Source: Gracilaria gracilis (Eukaryota > Rhodophyta > Florideophyceae > Gracilariales > Gracilariaceae). From it: a stretch of 64,000 nt of DNA. The translations under genes and the position numbers were made by a program. Of this stretch, positions 10,673 to 22,608 are shown one piece after another (position 1 is the stretch's first letter; the number at the start of each line of letters is the position of its first letter). The DNA is taken from contig JARGSG010000213.1 in assembly GCA_030374805.1 (NCBI GenBank), positions 183,265 through 247,264 on the forward strand, written 5' to 3'. The notes under the pieces are model-generated. The model was not told the origin of the DNA. It did no database searches and saw nothing but the letters and a program-made list of their open reading frames with translations.

Positions 10673-11633
10673 TTATTCTAACCCTGCATTCGGATCCTGA
10701 GTCTCAGTTTCCCTAAATTCCAAGTTGAAGAACTCCAACGGAACACTATCTCCATTCTCGTACACCCTCCTAGCCCCAAAGCGGCTTCCAACCCCTCCCA
10801 GCCTCTTCTCCTCCTGCTTCTCCAGTATGCGCTCCGCCGTTCGCACAGCCGCCGCCGCACTACCAAACCCAACTAGTGGCGCTCCACCGGGCAGCTGTCG
10901 TGGCACACACACCTCCCCATCCTCGTCCACCATCACCCCACCCTTCCGCCTCTTCCTCAGCCGACTTTCTCCAACCTCCCCTCCATTCCCTTCTCTGCTC
11001 CTCCCCCTCACACTCCCACGTCCACCATAAAAGCCAGGCGTCACCGGTGACACTCTCTCTCTTTCCGCCGCCCTCCGCACGCCTCCTTCCCTCACCAGCT
11101 CCTTCAACTCCAACAACAATTGGCACGCCTTCTCCACCTGTCCCACTTGCTCCTCCAACACCCTCACACGTCCCTTCAGCCTCATATTCTCCCTTCTCAG
11201 TGTCAGCAGCTCCCTCCAACGCACTCTACCATCCCACTCACATTCTTCCCAGTACCCATTCCAGCCAACTTCATCGTTTTCCGAATCGTCGAAATCAAAT
11301 CCATTAACACCCCAATCTCCGACACACTCAGCACCACCACTTCCATCTCACCAACCATCTCAGAAAGCCAGTGGCCCAAATGCTCCTTCAGATCCCCTCC
11401 AAGCCTCCTCAACCGCTCCTCCATCTCCGCCGCAAACCTCCTCTCCGGTCCCTCATCCCTTCCACCCCCTCAACCCCCATCACCCCCACCTCCCTCTCCA
11501 CCCCACTTCCCTCCTTCTTCCCCATGCAAACCTTGTCCCCATCCTCCTCCTTTTTCCCCGGTGGCGTCTCTGATACCTCCGTCCGGTGAAGCAGAGCCAA
11601 TAGCTCCTCGTCCTCGACGCACCCATTCGACAT
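10673..11633 (-). pseudogene. Coiled-coil protein of the giant element, right copy
   Basis: The start is the ATG at 11631-11633 (MSNGCVEDEELLALL), conserved in the left copy. The product is about 320 residues: a basic/acidic N-terminal linker, an amphipathic helix (MEERLRRLGGDLKEHL), an acidic Trp-rich patch (EECEWDGRVRW), a heptad-patterned coiled coil (ENMRLKGRVRVLEEQVGQVE), a basic RLRKRRKG patch that could be a nuclear signal, and a conserved C-terminus. Two frame changes, near 11420 and 11240, must be crossed to read it through. It ends about 260 bp from the element terminus. The function is unknown. Confidence 0.6.
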
Positions 11634-12192
11634 CGCAGAAATAAACGGCGGTTCACGATAACGAAGATAGATAAGAAAAAGCGAGATGAACCCAACAGTT
11701 CCAGCACTCCACCCCACTCCGCACACCCGTGGCACTGTCGGCCACCTACCCACTTGCGCTGCACAACCCTTTGTACCCCATTCCCATCCACTCCTATTTC
11801 CCGCCATTCCACACATTTTTTCCCTAGAAATCTCCACATTTTCCCAACCTCGGGCCATACCATATCCCAATGAAACCCCTGATGCACTACCTCTCAAGTA
11901 CCAACGGTACCATAGACTCTTACTTTCTATGCTTTATTTCACTGCATACCTTCTCATAAACACACTTTTCGACCCTACCTTCTCTGCAGCCCTGCTGCCC
12001 ATTTCTTTCTATAGCCGAATCATACAAATCCCCTTATTCCCTGGAACACTTTTTTCCATGACCAAAACAACAGCACAGTCGTGTACTTAAAGCTTTCCCT
12101 ACTTCTCAGAATGTAGACCACTTTCCTTTCACAGCTACCAGCACCCGACACCTTCCAACAGCCCATAACTTCAATGAAACAAACTCATTGCA

Positions 12193-13023
12193 ATGAGCTT
12201 CCATTCGCCTTCCCTCCGTTCTACAATCATCGCAGCTGTTTTCGTAGGTAGAGGCCGTATTGGCACCATGCTTTACAACAATAGTTCCCCGCGAGACACC
12301 TTTCGCTCCATCGAAGACTTCATTTCCGCATAGTGCCGTCCCCAAGGTCCAATCTTCTTCTTTGGCAGGGACGAACTTCTCGAAAAAGTAATTCTATCTT
12401 GTCCAGCACAACGAGCAAAAGACTTGGTCTTCATCCAGAATGGTCGAATTCTTCCCATCCTTTCCCAACACGGAATTGAGCACTGCACACGAGCCGCTCT
12501 TTATATCGCAGTTCCCACTGTCGGCGCCTCCCCACAGGATGGTGTCACGCCTCTCTCTCGCAATGGTCTAATCACAGCCACCGGAAAGTGGGCTCTGGAA
12601 ATAGCTGAAAGCCTCTGGACCGCAGGTCTGACTTGCAGCATCGTCGACGAAAACACCTTTTCCAAGTCTTACTACCCAGAGCTCGTTTGGATCTCTTCCT
12701 TCAATCTCGTCGGTTCTTCATTTGGATTCGTTACCATGCATGAAGTGGCTACCAAGTACAAAACTATTGTCTCAACTATAGTGAAGGAGCCTCTAGGCAT
12801 AGTCACCTTCAACACAGGTCTCTTCTTCAATATCCCTTCTACAGTGGAATCACTTCTGGAATACGGCAGCACCCTTAATTCCTTCACAGCTTCTTTCTCA
12901 GAGTATGAATCTAGAAATGCTTACTTCTATCTCACCTCCGCAGATGAAAAACTAGCCGGAAGGCAGGGCCCTGCCCCTTTCCACACCAACTATATCAATG
13001 TTCTTAGACATCACATTCTCTAG
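12193..13023 (+). pseudogene. Ketopantoate-reductase-like dehydrogenase, right copy
   Basis: The frame of 276 codons starts at the ATG of 12193-12195. It contains a GRGRIGTM nucleotide-binding turn near the N-terminus, a FIQNGRILPIL segment and the ApbA-type C-terminal helical domain (LWTAGLTCSIVDENTF... SSFNLVGSSFGF). One in-frame TAG at 12331-12333 lies where the left copy has GAT (Asp). Apart from that codon the reading frame is open to 13023, so this copy is the better preserved. It is convergent with the dioxygenase gene, 160 bp away. As a metabolic-looking gene on a transposon it is unusual cargo. Confidence 0.65.
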
Positions 13024-13186
13024 TAATTAGAACAAATTTTACACCTTTTACTCGTTGCAACTACACACACCACCCGTTTCTGTTCTCCAATTTTTTTTAA
13101 GTTGCCGCTTAAACAAATCACCTGTTCACTTTCTATGTCAAGTCTCTATCACAAACAAACACAGCAGTATAAGTGCTACATTATAC

Positions 13187-16100
13187 CTACTCATCGTCTT
13201 CATCCATTATCATCTGTCCTTCCTCGTAATCCCCATCCGTATTCTCAGCAGGGCCACCTGACATCTCTTCATGTTGCTATTCGTATCCGTTCTCTCCATC
13301 TTCTATATCTTCCATTTCACTCTCTTCCTCCAAACCTTCATCATCGTCCAGCTGGTCGTTTGGTCTTCTCCTAGCCCAAAGTCCTCATCTACGAACTTTG
13401 GTCGAAACGCTGGCTCCCTGGGCACCGCGTCAGGGAGCTTGTATCCTTGAGGTACAAAGTACATGTAATACCTCAGGTAATTCTCTTTCACCAACGCATA
13501 AATGTACCCAGCTCCCGCATGAAACACATCCCCTCTCCCAATAAACACAGATTAAGGCGGAACCGTGAACTTCTTCAAAACCATTGTACGTGATAACCTC
13601 CCCAAAATCTTGTCATCCGTGACATACATATTGTGTGACCTCTCAAATCCCCATATCATAAACTAACTCTCCCTAGAGGCCATCACGAAGAAACCCAGAA
13701 TCTCTCCCTTATCCTTTTCCACATTCGTTAACCCTCGAAAATCAGTGTGCAACACCTGTTTTGGGCATCCCTTCTCCGTACCCAACACACGCCCACCGGT
13801 CTGCGGCGCATACATCCTTTTCTTCGCTTTGCTGTTGCTACAAAGGCGAAGAGCCGATGCAGTTTGCCCAAACCTCGCATCTAGCAACGTCCGTTTTCTC
13901 ACTATCATCTCATTCTTTTCATCAGATTCCATGAAATCAACAATCCCCTTCTTCGTCGTAATATATCGTCCAATTCCCTGCATCCTGTCCCCAGCATTCT
14001 TTCCTTCCCCCGCGTTGATGATGGGATTCCATTTCGTTCGGTTCTCTTCAAACTTCAAGTCGCGCTGCTCCTTGAAATCCTTCTCAAAAAACTCTAGCAA
14101 CCCTTCTGTCATATCTCCATCCATCATCACGCCCCTCTTCTTCGCCTCCTCTCACATACCTTCTTCAGTTCCAAAGTGTTCCAAAACAAAGAAACCCCTT
14201 TCCATCAATTCCATTCTCTTCGCCCAAAGTAGTCTCGAGCGAGGTCATCCCTCTCCATCGCCACCATCCAAAGAGCTCCTTCCTCCCCTCTCGGCTTTTC
14301 CTTCAACGGAAGCTCCACCCCAAGAACTGGTTCTTTCGTGCTACCCAGCTCCTTGTGCACATTCCGGGCGGCATGCCAGTACACCGCGTGATGGACCGCT
14401 CTCAAATCCGCCACCCTCAAATATCCTGCCCTGTGCTCCTTTCGCGAATGAATCATCTCCATCCACGGGTGCTGATGTTTCACCGCATTCTTCCCTCCCA
14501 GCCACTCACTCGGTAGCGCATTCACCGGACTCTTCCATGACATATCCGATCCACCAGCCCACTCCCCTGCCTTATTCATCCCTTTCGGTGGTTTCTCGGG
14601 ATTCTTATCTTCAAATCCACGCATCGTTCCTTCCTCCACCCCTTCCTTCTCGTCCTGAACGAACCTACTATCGTTCTCACTGCCACCACTTTCATTCTCG
14701 CTTGACGACACCAAATTTATTTTCTGTTCTTTGAAGAACTTCTTCAATGCCGGCTTCGTCATATTCCTGAGTAAAATAACAACCCCCATTGGTATATCTC
14801 CAGAAGGGGTCTTCATGGTGCCCTTCTTCATCCTCTTCGGAGCAGGTTGGATTTCTAGCTCATCCTCATCGTCAGTAAGATCAATTAATTTCCTCTTCTT
14901 CTTCTTCTTGCCACCACCCTTGCTACCCCAATTCTCTTTCAGCCGGCCCGGAACAATCTTTTTCCTTGTGCTTCGCCTCAAACCTGATGGCTCTGCTTCA
15001 GGTTCGTGCCCTTGAATGGAAGCTTCCGACAACATGAGAGCATCTTATGCCTCATTAGGTGCTGCGGTTGACGTACCATCTTCTACACCCACTACTTCAA
15101 CCCTCTCCTCCCCCACCTCCTTCACCTTCTCTGACGTTTGAAGCGATACTTTGAAAACTTCTTGAAGCTTGTTACCCGTGTTCTTCACCCTTCTAGACAC
15201 CATCCCGTCCCATAAACGCCTCGCACCGCCAAGTTTCAGTTTTGCTGTCCGCATACCCAGATATTCCATCACAGACACATGTTTTCCTCCTAAGTTGAAT
15301 ACTGTCTGCAATACTTCTTCAACACTAATCTTCTTCTTCTTCCCAGTGACATTACATAGGTTGTAAATACCTATGACACATTGAAAGAAGTGCTTCCTCA
15401 TGTCTTCAAAACGACCGTGTCTTCTTCTGGTAGAAGAAGACAACCTCAGTTCCACATGCCATTGCAAGCAACGTACGACAAATCGAAACTGCCCATTGGT
15501 GAGACCCATCAAGAGGTCATTCGGGACATGCGTCGACGTCAGGGCTGGACCCTCCTCACACACCTTCTCAAAGAAATCCAAAAGCCCCTCACATTACACA
15601 AACTTCAGAGCCAATGTCGCGTAACGAGTCAAGTGACGCACGCTGTAGTCTCAGATAGCCTCACTTCTCTTCAAAGCACCAGCTAACTGCTTCGAAGTAA
15701 TGCTCTTCACATCCACATGTGACTCGTCCACGACGTTCTGCACAAAAGATACCGTGCTATGAATTTTGTCTGCAAACGACATCTTCAGCACATTCGAACT
15801 CATCTCGTTCAGAAGATTGCCGAGTCCTAGTACCTCGTTCATTGTCATGGCATTCCCATCGTTTCTTCTCCACAGCACAACATCCAAAGAACGGACTATA
15901 TCCACCCCCTTCCCGCCTTCCCCATGCAAGTCTCGTAGCACAAGAATTCTGTGATATCCGTCTATGAGGGTTACGGGCACAACAATTCTCCCATCAATAA
16001 CTATTTCATTCAGAGAATACTCCCCTAAAGATGCCACAGCAATCGAACCCCTCCTTGTGTCCCAGATTCACACTTAGAACTGTCTTTTTCGGGATTTCAA

Positions 16101-17019
16101 TCATCTCGATATCCATCGTCATCCTGCGCTGAACATAGTCGGCGACGGAAATCTTCTTGAGAGACAGGGTGTTGTCTACCTCTTCCGACGGAACACTGTC
16201 TCCTTCATCGAACCAGTCCTTCTCCGCCTCAGCAAGCGGAGCCTTACTCGTCTGAAAGACCTTCACAATATCGTTGTCAGAGTCCTCTATGATGCTGGCG
16301 CTCGCTCTCACGGGCTTCTCCATCCCTTTACAAGAGTTTTCTCTAGTTTTGGAAGCTTCCTCAGCAGGTTTCTTGGCCTCCAGAGCAACCACTTTCTCAG
16401 GCTGAGATGTAGAAGACTTGTCAGCCCCGGACTCTGGAGTAGTACTTTGCGTAATCTCGATTCGGTCCATCATCGACGTATCCCACGCATACAACCCAGC
16501 CCAGAAGAACTCGCTCAGCGTACTTCGTGGGTCTTCAGCACCTTTAAAACGGTAAGTGTACTTCGCGCTTCCATGAATTATAATAATCTTCGTCCTCCAG
16601 ATCACAACCAAGTCTTCTCCTTCTGGGGCAGTCGCGCTTAAAAGATGCCCATAGAGCGAACGGCAAAGAGCCTTCCCTGCCCCACCGGTGGACCCCACAC
16701 CTCTCACCTCCGCGGTTCCCAGTTTCACCCTGCTCTTTTCTTTTCCAACCGTCAGAAACAAATGCACCGCATCGCCGCCTTTCACTACCGGCGTAGCAGC
16801 GGGCGAAACCTTCTTCGTCATTGCTCGGGCTGGTGGCATACGCGGCGTAGTGCCTTTTTCCCTCCCTCTCCCTCGTGTTAGGGGTGGCATTTCTAACACC
16901 CCTGCACTTGGGTTCGCTCGTCTTGAATCCCGCCCCCTTTTATGGTTGCGAGGCGGCATCGCGGTTACACGCGGCTGATAGAATGGAAAATGTTGTTTAC
17001 GATCGTCGAGAACGCTCAC
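13187..17019 (-). pseudogene. ParB-like domain and 2OG-Fe(II) dioxygenase-like protein
   Basis: Read through, this is a gene of about 1270 codons. A basic N-terminus (start at 17019, or the ATG at 16959) precedes a segment at codons 330-420 with VTLIDGYHRILVLRDL, the signature turn of ParB/Srx-type domains. A Lys-rich linker (KKKKKRK) follows. The C-terminal part has LHTDF (codon about 1090, the HxD iron-binding pair) and GRGDVFHAGAGY (codon about 1167, the distal His), the layout of a 2-oxoglutarate/Fe(II) dioxygenase. An acidic tail ends at 13187. In-frame stops are TGA 15651, TAA 15594, TAA 15045, TGA 14152, TAG 13663 and TAA 13552. Frame changes lie near 16030, 14210 and 13370, and a TAG near the end replaces a GAG of the left copy. 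It is divergent from the methyltransferase-SET gene. Confidence 0.6.
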
Positions 17020-17265
17020 GAGATCGGTTAGCTAGTTGTAACTTTCACTCCCGTTCCTTTCCGTCTACTTCATCACGGATGCGCGTCCGCTCAATATTAG
17101 TTTAAACTATACACTGTGCCTATTTAAAAATTTTATAGCGTACTCGCGGGACGTTTAAAAATCTACATGAAGCTACTAACGCTACTAACATCTATAGTAC
17201 ACTTGTACAACAATTTTTGAGCAATAAAGAAATAAATAAAATTTGTGGCGCATTAATTTCACTCT

Positions 17266-17341
17266 GGGACAGCGGACCGCGGTGTCGTAGCGCTTCTTCG
17301 GTGCACCGGTAAAGCGCCACGACACCCCGGTACGCTGTCCC
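17266..17341. repeat. Foldback hairpin, family H, copy 1
   Basis: A 76-bp near-perfect palindrome starts gggacagcgg and ends gctgtccc, with inner arms built on gtgtcgt...gcgcttc and a gtgcac centre. It is one of four related copies between the divergent genes. Confidence 0.85.
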
Positions 17342-17483
17342 CGGCACGTTGGCGGTGCCACGTACGCCAGCACCCCAGTTTCATCACACATAGATGACGT
17401 TGACAGCAGGCGAATTTCACCGCTTACGGCACATTCGCGGTGCCACGTGTGCCACCCCCCAGCTTCATCACTCACGGCGCGTT

Positions 17484-17559
17484 GGGACAGCGGACCGGGG
17501 TGTCGTGGCGCTTCACCGGTGCACCGATGAAGCGCTACGAAACCCCGTTCCGCTGTCCC
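17484..17559. repeat. Foldback hairpin, family H, copy 2
   Basis: This 76-bp palindrome has the same arms as copy 1. It is preceded by a shared block (ggtgccacgtgtgcc...cttcatcactcacggcgcg) that is also found upstream of copy 3, so the repeating unit is larger than the hairpin itself. Confidence 0.85.
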
Positions 17560-17810
17560 AAAAAATATTTTTGAGTTTTTTTGAAACGAGCGGCTGGACA
17601 AAGATGGTATTTCATTTTTTCAACATTTCATCCGAGCCATCCCAACCACACGTGCGCTGCTGTATAAAAGCCGTCCCCACTCCCCCTCACAACACCTTCC
17701 ACGCCCTACCTTCCTGGTCACACCTTCTACCGGGATATACTCATCTTCTTCCACAACCGAAAGTATGTCTCGGTTGCGGGAATAGAACGATGTATCTCCG
17801 TAGAAGGTGG

Positions 17811-18340
17811 CACACCCTCACGATTTGTTGCTAGGAACAGGACATCCGTTATATGAGATTAAGTTAGTACATCTTCTATCTTAATTGAATGTAACCGGTG
17901 TCCTATCCTTATGCTGCTTGCGGAGGTTTTCACATACCCTCTCGCTTTGTTGCTAGAAATAGGACATCCGTTATATGAGATTAAGTTAGTACATCTCCTA
18001 TCTTAGTTTTGTGGAGAGGACGTCCTATTTCTATGCTGGTTGCGGAGGTTTTCGCACACCCTGACGCTTCCTAGCTAGGTATAGGACATCTATTGGATGA
18101 GATGAAGTTATTACATCTCCTATCGTTATCTTGTACAGAAAATGTTCCATTCCTATGCTGCTTGCGGACGTTTTCGTCTTTTGTCACAACCGTGTGGTTC
18201 AGAATAGGGTAACCATAGTAAGTACCATTGCGAAGGTGGCACACCCTCACGCTTCGTAGCTAAGTTTAGGACATCATTTTTGTCACATAGGAATAGTGCA
18301 TCTTCTATTTGTATTTCCTAATACTCTGCTGCTTGAGGAG
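17811..18340 (+). repeat. Tandem repeat array, about 120-bp unit, four copies
   Basis: Four diverged copies start near 17811, 17933, 18055 and 18240. Each has a cacaccctcacgctt-type start, a ttgctaggaataggacatc core, a gagattaagttagtacatc block and an end near ctatgctgcttgcggagg. The third and fourth copies are separated by about 60 extra bases. No gene is visible in the array. Confidence 0.8.
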
Positions 18341-18484
18341 GTTTTCGTATTTGTCCCAACCATTTGGCTAATAATGTAAATGAAATGCAAAAATATACGC
18401 CAAGTTAAAAGAAACGGCTGGTAGGGCTGCGCGTTGGCGGTACCACGTGTACCTCTACCACACCCTCATCACTCACGGCGCGTT

Positions 18485-18560
18485 GAGACAGCGGAACGGG
18501 GTGTCTTAGTGCTTTATCAGTGCACCGATGAAGCGCCACGATACCCCGGCCCGCTGTCCC
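18485..18560. repeat. Foldback hairpin, family H, copy 3
   Basis: A palindrome runs from gagacagcgg to ccgctgtccc, with the same inner gtgcac centre and arms as the other copies. Mismatches between its arms show it has begun to decay. Confidence 0.8.
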
Positions 18561-18600
18561 AGGCTGTCGCTCAAAAATATGGAAAATAAAATATATTTTT

Positions 18601-18675
18601 GGGACAGCGGACCAGGGGGTCCTGGCACTTCATCAGTGCACTGATGAAGCGCCACTCCACCCCGGTCCGCTTTCC
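18601..18675. repeat. Foldback hairpin, family H, copy 4
   Basis: A palindrome runs from gggacagcgg to ccgctttcc with a cagtgcactg centre. It lies about 410 bp upstream of the methyltransferase-SET start codon. Confidence 0.8.
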
Positions 18676-19088
18676 TACCAGCCGTTCCCTATAACCTCGG
18701 GTATATGTTTGCAATCACCAAGTTCGGTATCCCTCGAGTGTCGCCACTTTCCCTGACATCTCTTTACGGCTTCACGTGCATCTCAGGCATCTTGCACATC
18801 TCCCCATCGTGTTGACAGAACCTGGTTCGTGCTGTATCGTTGCTATCCTCTCCCGCCCGCTCCCGTCTCCCGCGCATTCCCATATATCGTCGGCAGTTAT
18901 CACCAGCCCGCTGCAGTCTTCCGTGCGCTGTTTCCTCCCCTCCGCTGCCATCTCCCGTCCGCTTCCATATCCCGTCCGCTCCAGAAATTCGAATCAGAAC
19001 CCGTCAACGCACCCTCTTCCCGTGCATGCATAAAAGGGCTCCACATGGTTCATCGAGGTCTACGTCACCGACACCCTCAAGCTCCGAT

Positions 19089-22000
19089 ATGAAGGTTGGA
19101 AAACTATATGGCTCCGGAGATGAGCTTGTTACAGTATGCCTCGCAATCCGCGATCATTACGCGTCGACAATGCGAGATGAAGACCGGCCAAGAAAGGTGA
19201 GACACAGCGAGTTCGTTGATTTCGTTATGAAGAATCGCAACGTCCTACCGCTGGCAAACAATTACTTCTATATTCTTGTGGATCCAGGACATTCGACTTT
19301 TACTGACAGTGAACTACAAATCGTATCTCTGAAGGGGTCTTATCGTCAGCTATACCTCTCAACGAGGTTATTAAACATCTTACACGGTGATAGGGACTGG
19401 CGTGTAAGGGACTTCTAGAATGCTTATACCGAGGTGAACTTTAAAGAAATACAGAAGAATGTGACTTTGGCCGAGATTTTCAAGTCAATGACTATACCTC
19501 CTAAGCGAGTGGGACGGGTGGTACCCCCGTTCGCCACAACCGTTGCCACACATTTCCAAAGGATTCTCTTTCTCTCGCTCATTCAGAAAGTTTCCATGGA
19601 AAAAAGAGTTGTAGGCCAGAAGAGGAAAAGAGGAGACAAGGGATATCGCATACCTTTTGTGAATGTCCAAATATCCAACAAACTCCAAGCTCAGCGTGTT
19701 GGCTTTGTTTTGCAGCTCATAACGAAGGCATGGGATTGTTTCTCTCAATTACTGGGATTCCCTACTGTGGAGGTTATGGTTCTTCCATTCATCCGAGTCA
19801 TGTACGACAAAATGCAGTTCCAAGCGATTGAGACGAGGGCAGAGGGGTTCTTCCACCGAGATAACGACCATCGCTTGCTGCCGAGGAAAGGTGAAACTGT
19901 TATTGAAACAGAGTTCATCGCGTGGGCATGGAATTTACCGCAAGACATCGATGCTGCCCTCCGAATGCTTGCGAAGGAGTTTATTTCGGACCTCAAAAAG
20001 GCTATTGTGAATGAGCAGTTCTTCTCAATTTGCGAACCAGGACGATGGACAGTTCTGAAGACGTTTACCAGAGACCCATCACGGGCGTTTGCTCAGAGAT
20101 TCGATAGTTTCTCGAATTCGCTTGTGTCCTCCGTCATGGAGGCCATAAGCCCGTTGAAACTGAAAGAATCAGTGAACGTCCCTGTTATGGCGGTAAAGCC
20201 GATATTCAAGACAGAACCTGCCACACAAATTGAAGATGATGTGGAGGAGGTGGAGGAAATTTGGAAACCCATGGAGCCGAAGGAGGGGAGAGGCGAAGAA
20301 GGAGATGGTGATTCGAACATAGTGGCCGACATTGGGAAAGGAAGTACTGGTGACGAAGCGTTCGGGGTAGGCGTAATACCTCCACCATCCATTGCGTCGT
20401 TGGATGACAAAATGGCTTTCCGAAGTTGTGAGGAGGAGATGGAGAAGTACTTTCGCTTGTACAATTGCGGGTTTGAGGATATGGTAGAGATGGACGAGAC
20501 GTTGTGCAGAGATATTTTGTCTCCATTAAGAACAGTTCAACTGGTTCTCATGGACCCTCCGTACAACATCCGAAAGAACAAGAACCTAAACAACAGCTGG
20601 TACGATGTACTGAGCCCTCAGGAAATGAAGAAGGCAGCAAAGCTTCTATCAATACTGCTACGTTCTGGGGACCATTTCGTCATCTTTAGTGCTTTCGTGC
20701 AGGTCCAGCAATGGAGAGATGTACTTTCTGCCATTGGGGCAAAAGACGAAAACGGAGTATTAAGGCGTTCCTTTGTTGTGGAACAGGTACCAATGCACTT
20801 TGTACGGTCGCAAGGCAACCCGATGGGTAATCCTGGACGTAAGTAGTGCTCCCTTTTCCCTGCAATGGAGTATGATATACATGGAGTTCGAATTGGTCTC
20901 AGCTACGCGCAGCAGTATGTGATGGTGAACTATGAGAACTTCAACTTCGTGCAGTCGAGGTACCCGGGGTAACACAGTGTCATTGACCAGGTACCCCCCA
21001 TGTCTAATGGGGAGACTATTCAGTGGAAGAGAAAGAAGAAAAGTGGGCGCTACGTTTTACAAAAGTTGAGGTCCGAACAGAAACCTCGGGCATTTTTGAA
21101 GGAGCTAATCAGTCGGTTTTCCCAGGCTGGGGATATTGTGGTCGACTTGTTTGCGGGGACGTTTTCGACAGCAATGGCATGTATGGAGTTACAACAGCAT
21201 CGTAGGTTCATCGGGTGTGAGCCGGACCCTGACTGCTTTGCCCATGCTAGGCACGCCGCAACTGTTCAATTGACATTGTTCCTGCGTGATTATGAGACGG
21301 ATATCCAGGTAGCGCAGGAAGTTCGGAATGCTATGATTAGAGTGTTGAACTTATTTCCGAAGTGGAATATCCGCCCATCGAGATCATGAAAGGCTCCATC
21401 CGGCTACCCCCATTATCAAAAGTTTCCTACGTATATTTTGGACTTTCTTGCGTCAATGTGGCGGGATGAGAGCTTGGTTACGACTGGTAGACGTAAGGCC
21501 CTTCACGAATGGCCTAAAACTTTGCAAGGAAAGATGGGGCTTCTTGATTGGAATGCAATGTTGGCATTGGAAACGACGATGTGTGGTTGCCGTATCGGGA
21601 AGTCGAAGATTCGCCACCCGGGCGCAGGAGTGGGGGTTTTCACTACACTCCGATTCATGGAAAATGAAGAGATGTGTTACTTCTATCGAACACTGGTGTA
21701 CCATGACCTAACGCAGAAAAAAGAGGTACACACAAGAAAAATGGTGAAGGTTTATTGGGAGCCACTTCCGAACGCTTTCGGAAGTATGCGATGGAGTTTA
21801 ATGTCCGCGGCGATATATTCCATAACCGCCCAGAAAGAAGACAAGGAGTAAGTTTAATACCTGTATGGCATATCCCCGCTTCTTTTTCATTGCGTGGAAA
21901 GATTAATGATCCGAAATATATGGAAGGTGATAAAGACATTGATGCATTTGCAAATGGCGTGACGAAACGAAGGACTGCAAATGTGCGGGTCATTCGAGCT

Positions 22001-22156
22001 CCAAATACAGGACGTACCCCGCATCAACTACGAGAATACCAAATGCTTGCGGTGCGAGCACTTTGGAAATTGGAAGTGGGAGAGGAGTTGTTCGCGGATT
22101 ATGGAGTAGAGTATAGCTGGGGTACATCGGCAAATTCTATTATAGTAATCGATTAG
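19089..22156 (+). pseudogene. DPPY-type DNA methyltransferase fused to a SET domain
   Basis: The frame starts at the ATG of 19089 and spans about 1020 codons. The catalytic motif DPPYN lies at codon 489 and the SAM-binding DLFAGTFST at codon 686. This motif order (IV before I) is that of beta-class amino-methyltransferases, where DPPY usually means N6-adenine. The same frame runs on into a SET-type domain: GVGVFTTLRF (codon about 847), ANVRV and GEELFADYG near the C-terminus, typical of lysine methyltransferases. In-frame stops are TAG 19416, TAG 20844, TAA 20970 and TGA 21387, and one frame change lies near 21780. Because methyltransferase and SET share one frame across three stops, a single fused protein is likely. 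Separate genes or short introns (GTAAGT at 20840) are alternatives. Confidence 0.7.
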
Positions 22157-22608
22157 AACGTGTAGTAAATTAGCTACATGTAAAACAGCACCCTAAACTT
22201 CGATAATGAAGTGCCACTTATTGCATTCCAACTTCGTCGTTGAGCACGAACTAGAAACTAAACACTTTAGCTCAAGTGCAAGATGGAAGTACGTAGATAC
22301 ATAAAAGGTAGTGAAGGGCATCGGTTATGATGCGAAACCTTGCACGTTTTTTTTTACATTATGAGAACTATTCAGAAATGGAGATTTCGGAGTAATTTTT
22401 TCGTTTCGGAATCAGGACATAAAAAACCGCACTTGGTGATTTCCACCACACTCCACTCGATTGGGGGTGTGAATTCGATCGGTGACGTTCGATCATGGCG
22501 AGTGCCAAACACGTCGAGAGCAGAGCAGTTCCAATTCCAGTGACCTTCGATCACGGTCAGCGGCTAAGACTTCGTGAGCCCAGCGTCAACCGCTAGGAGC
22601 CGTTCGAA
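22157..22608. other. Intergenic stretch between methyltransferase-SET and coiled-coil genes
   Basis: I see no gene here. It contains a short inverted pair around gtgatttccaccacac and a few direct repeats of gatcacgg/gatcatgg type. It presumably holds the promoter of the next gene. Confidence 0.4.

Larger units (their letters stand above)
10404..13562. repeat. Right arm of the 3.2-kb inverted repeat
   Basis: This is the reverse-complement partner of 1-3166. Here the homologous sequence continues past 13562 into the dioxygenase gene, which shows that the arm is the terminal part of the giant element that runs on to about 25 kb. Confidence 0.93.

Noticed and set aside
13745-14734. 329-codon plus-strand frame
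   Set aside because: It is antisense to the ParB/dioxygenase gene, Ser/Pro-rich, and shows no domain, whereas the minus strand carries the iron-binding motifs.
17266-18675. CRISPR-like array
   Set aside because: The repeats are long palindromes at irregular spacing with no unique spacers of uniform length, in a eukaryotic context with no cas genes.
20840-20990. Short introns explaining the stops in the methyltransferase gene
   Set aside because: A GTAAGT is present at the first stop, but the protein reads sensibly across both stops and the implied introns would be only tens of bases. I kept it as an alternative rather than a call.
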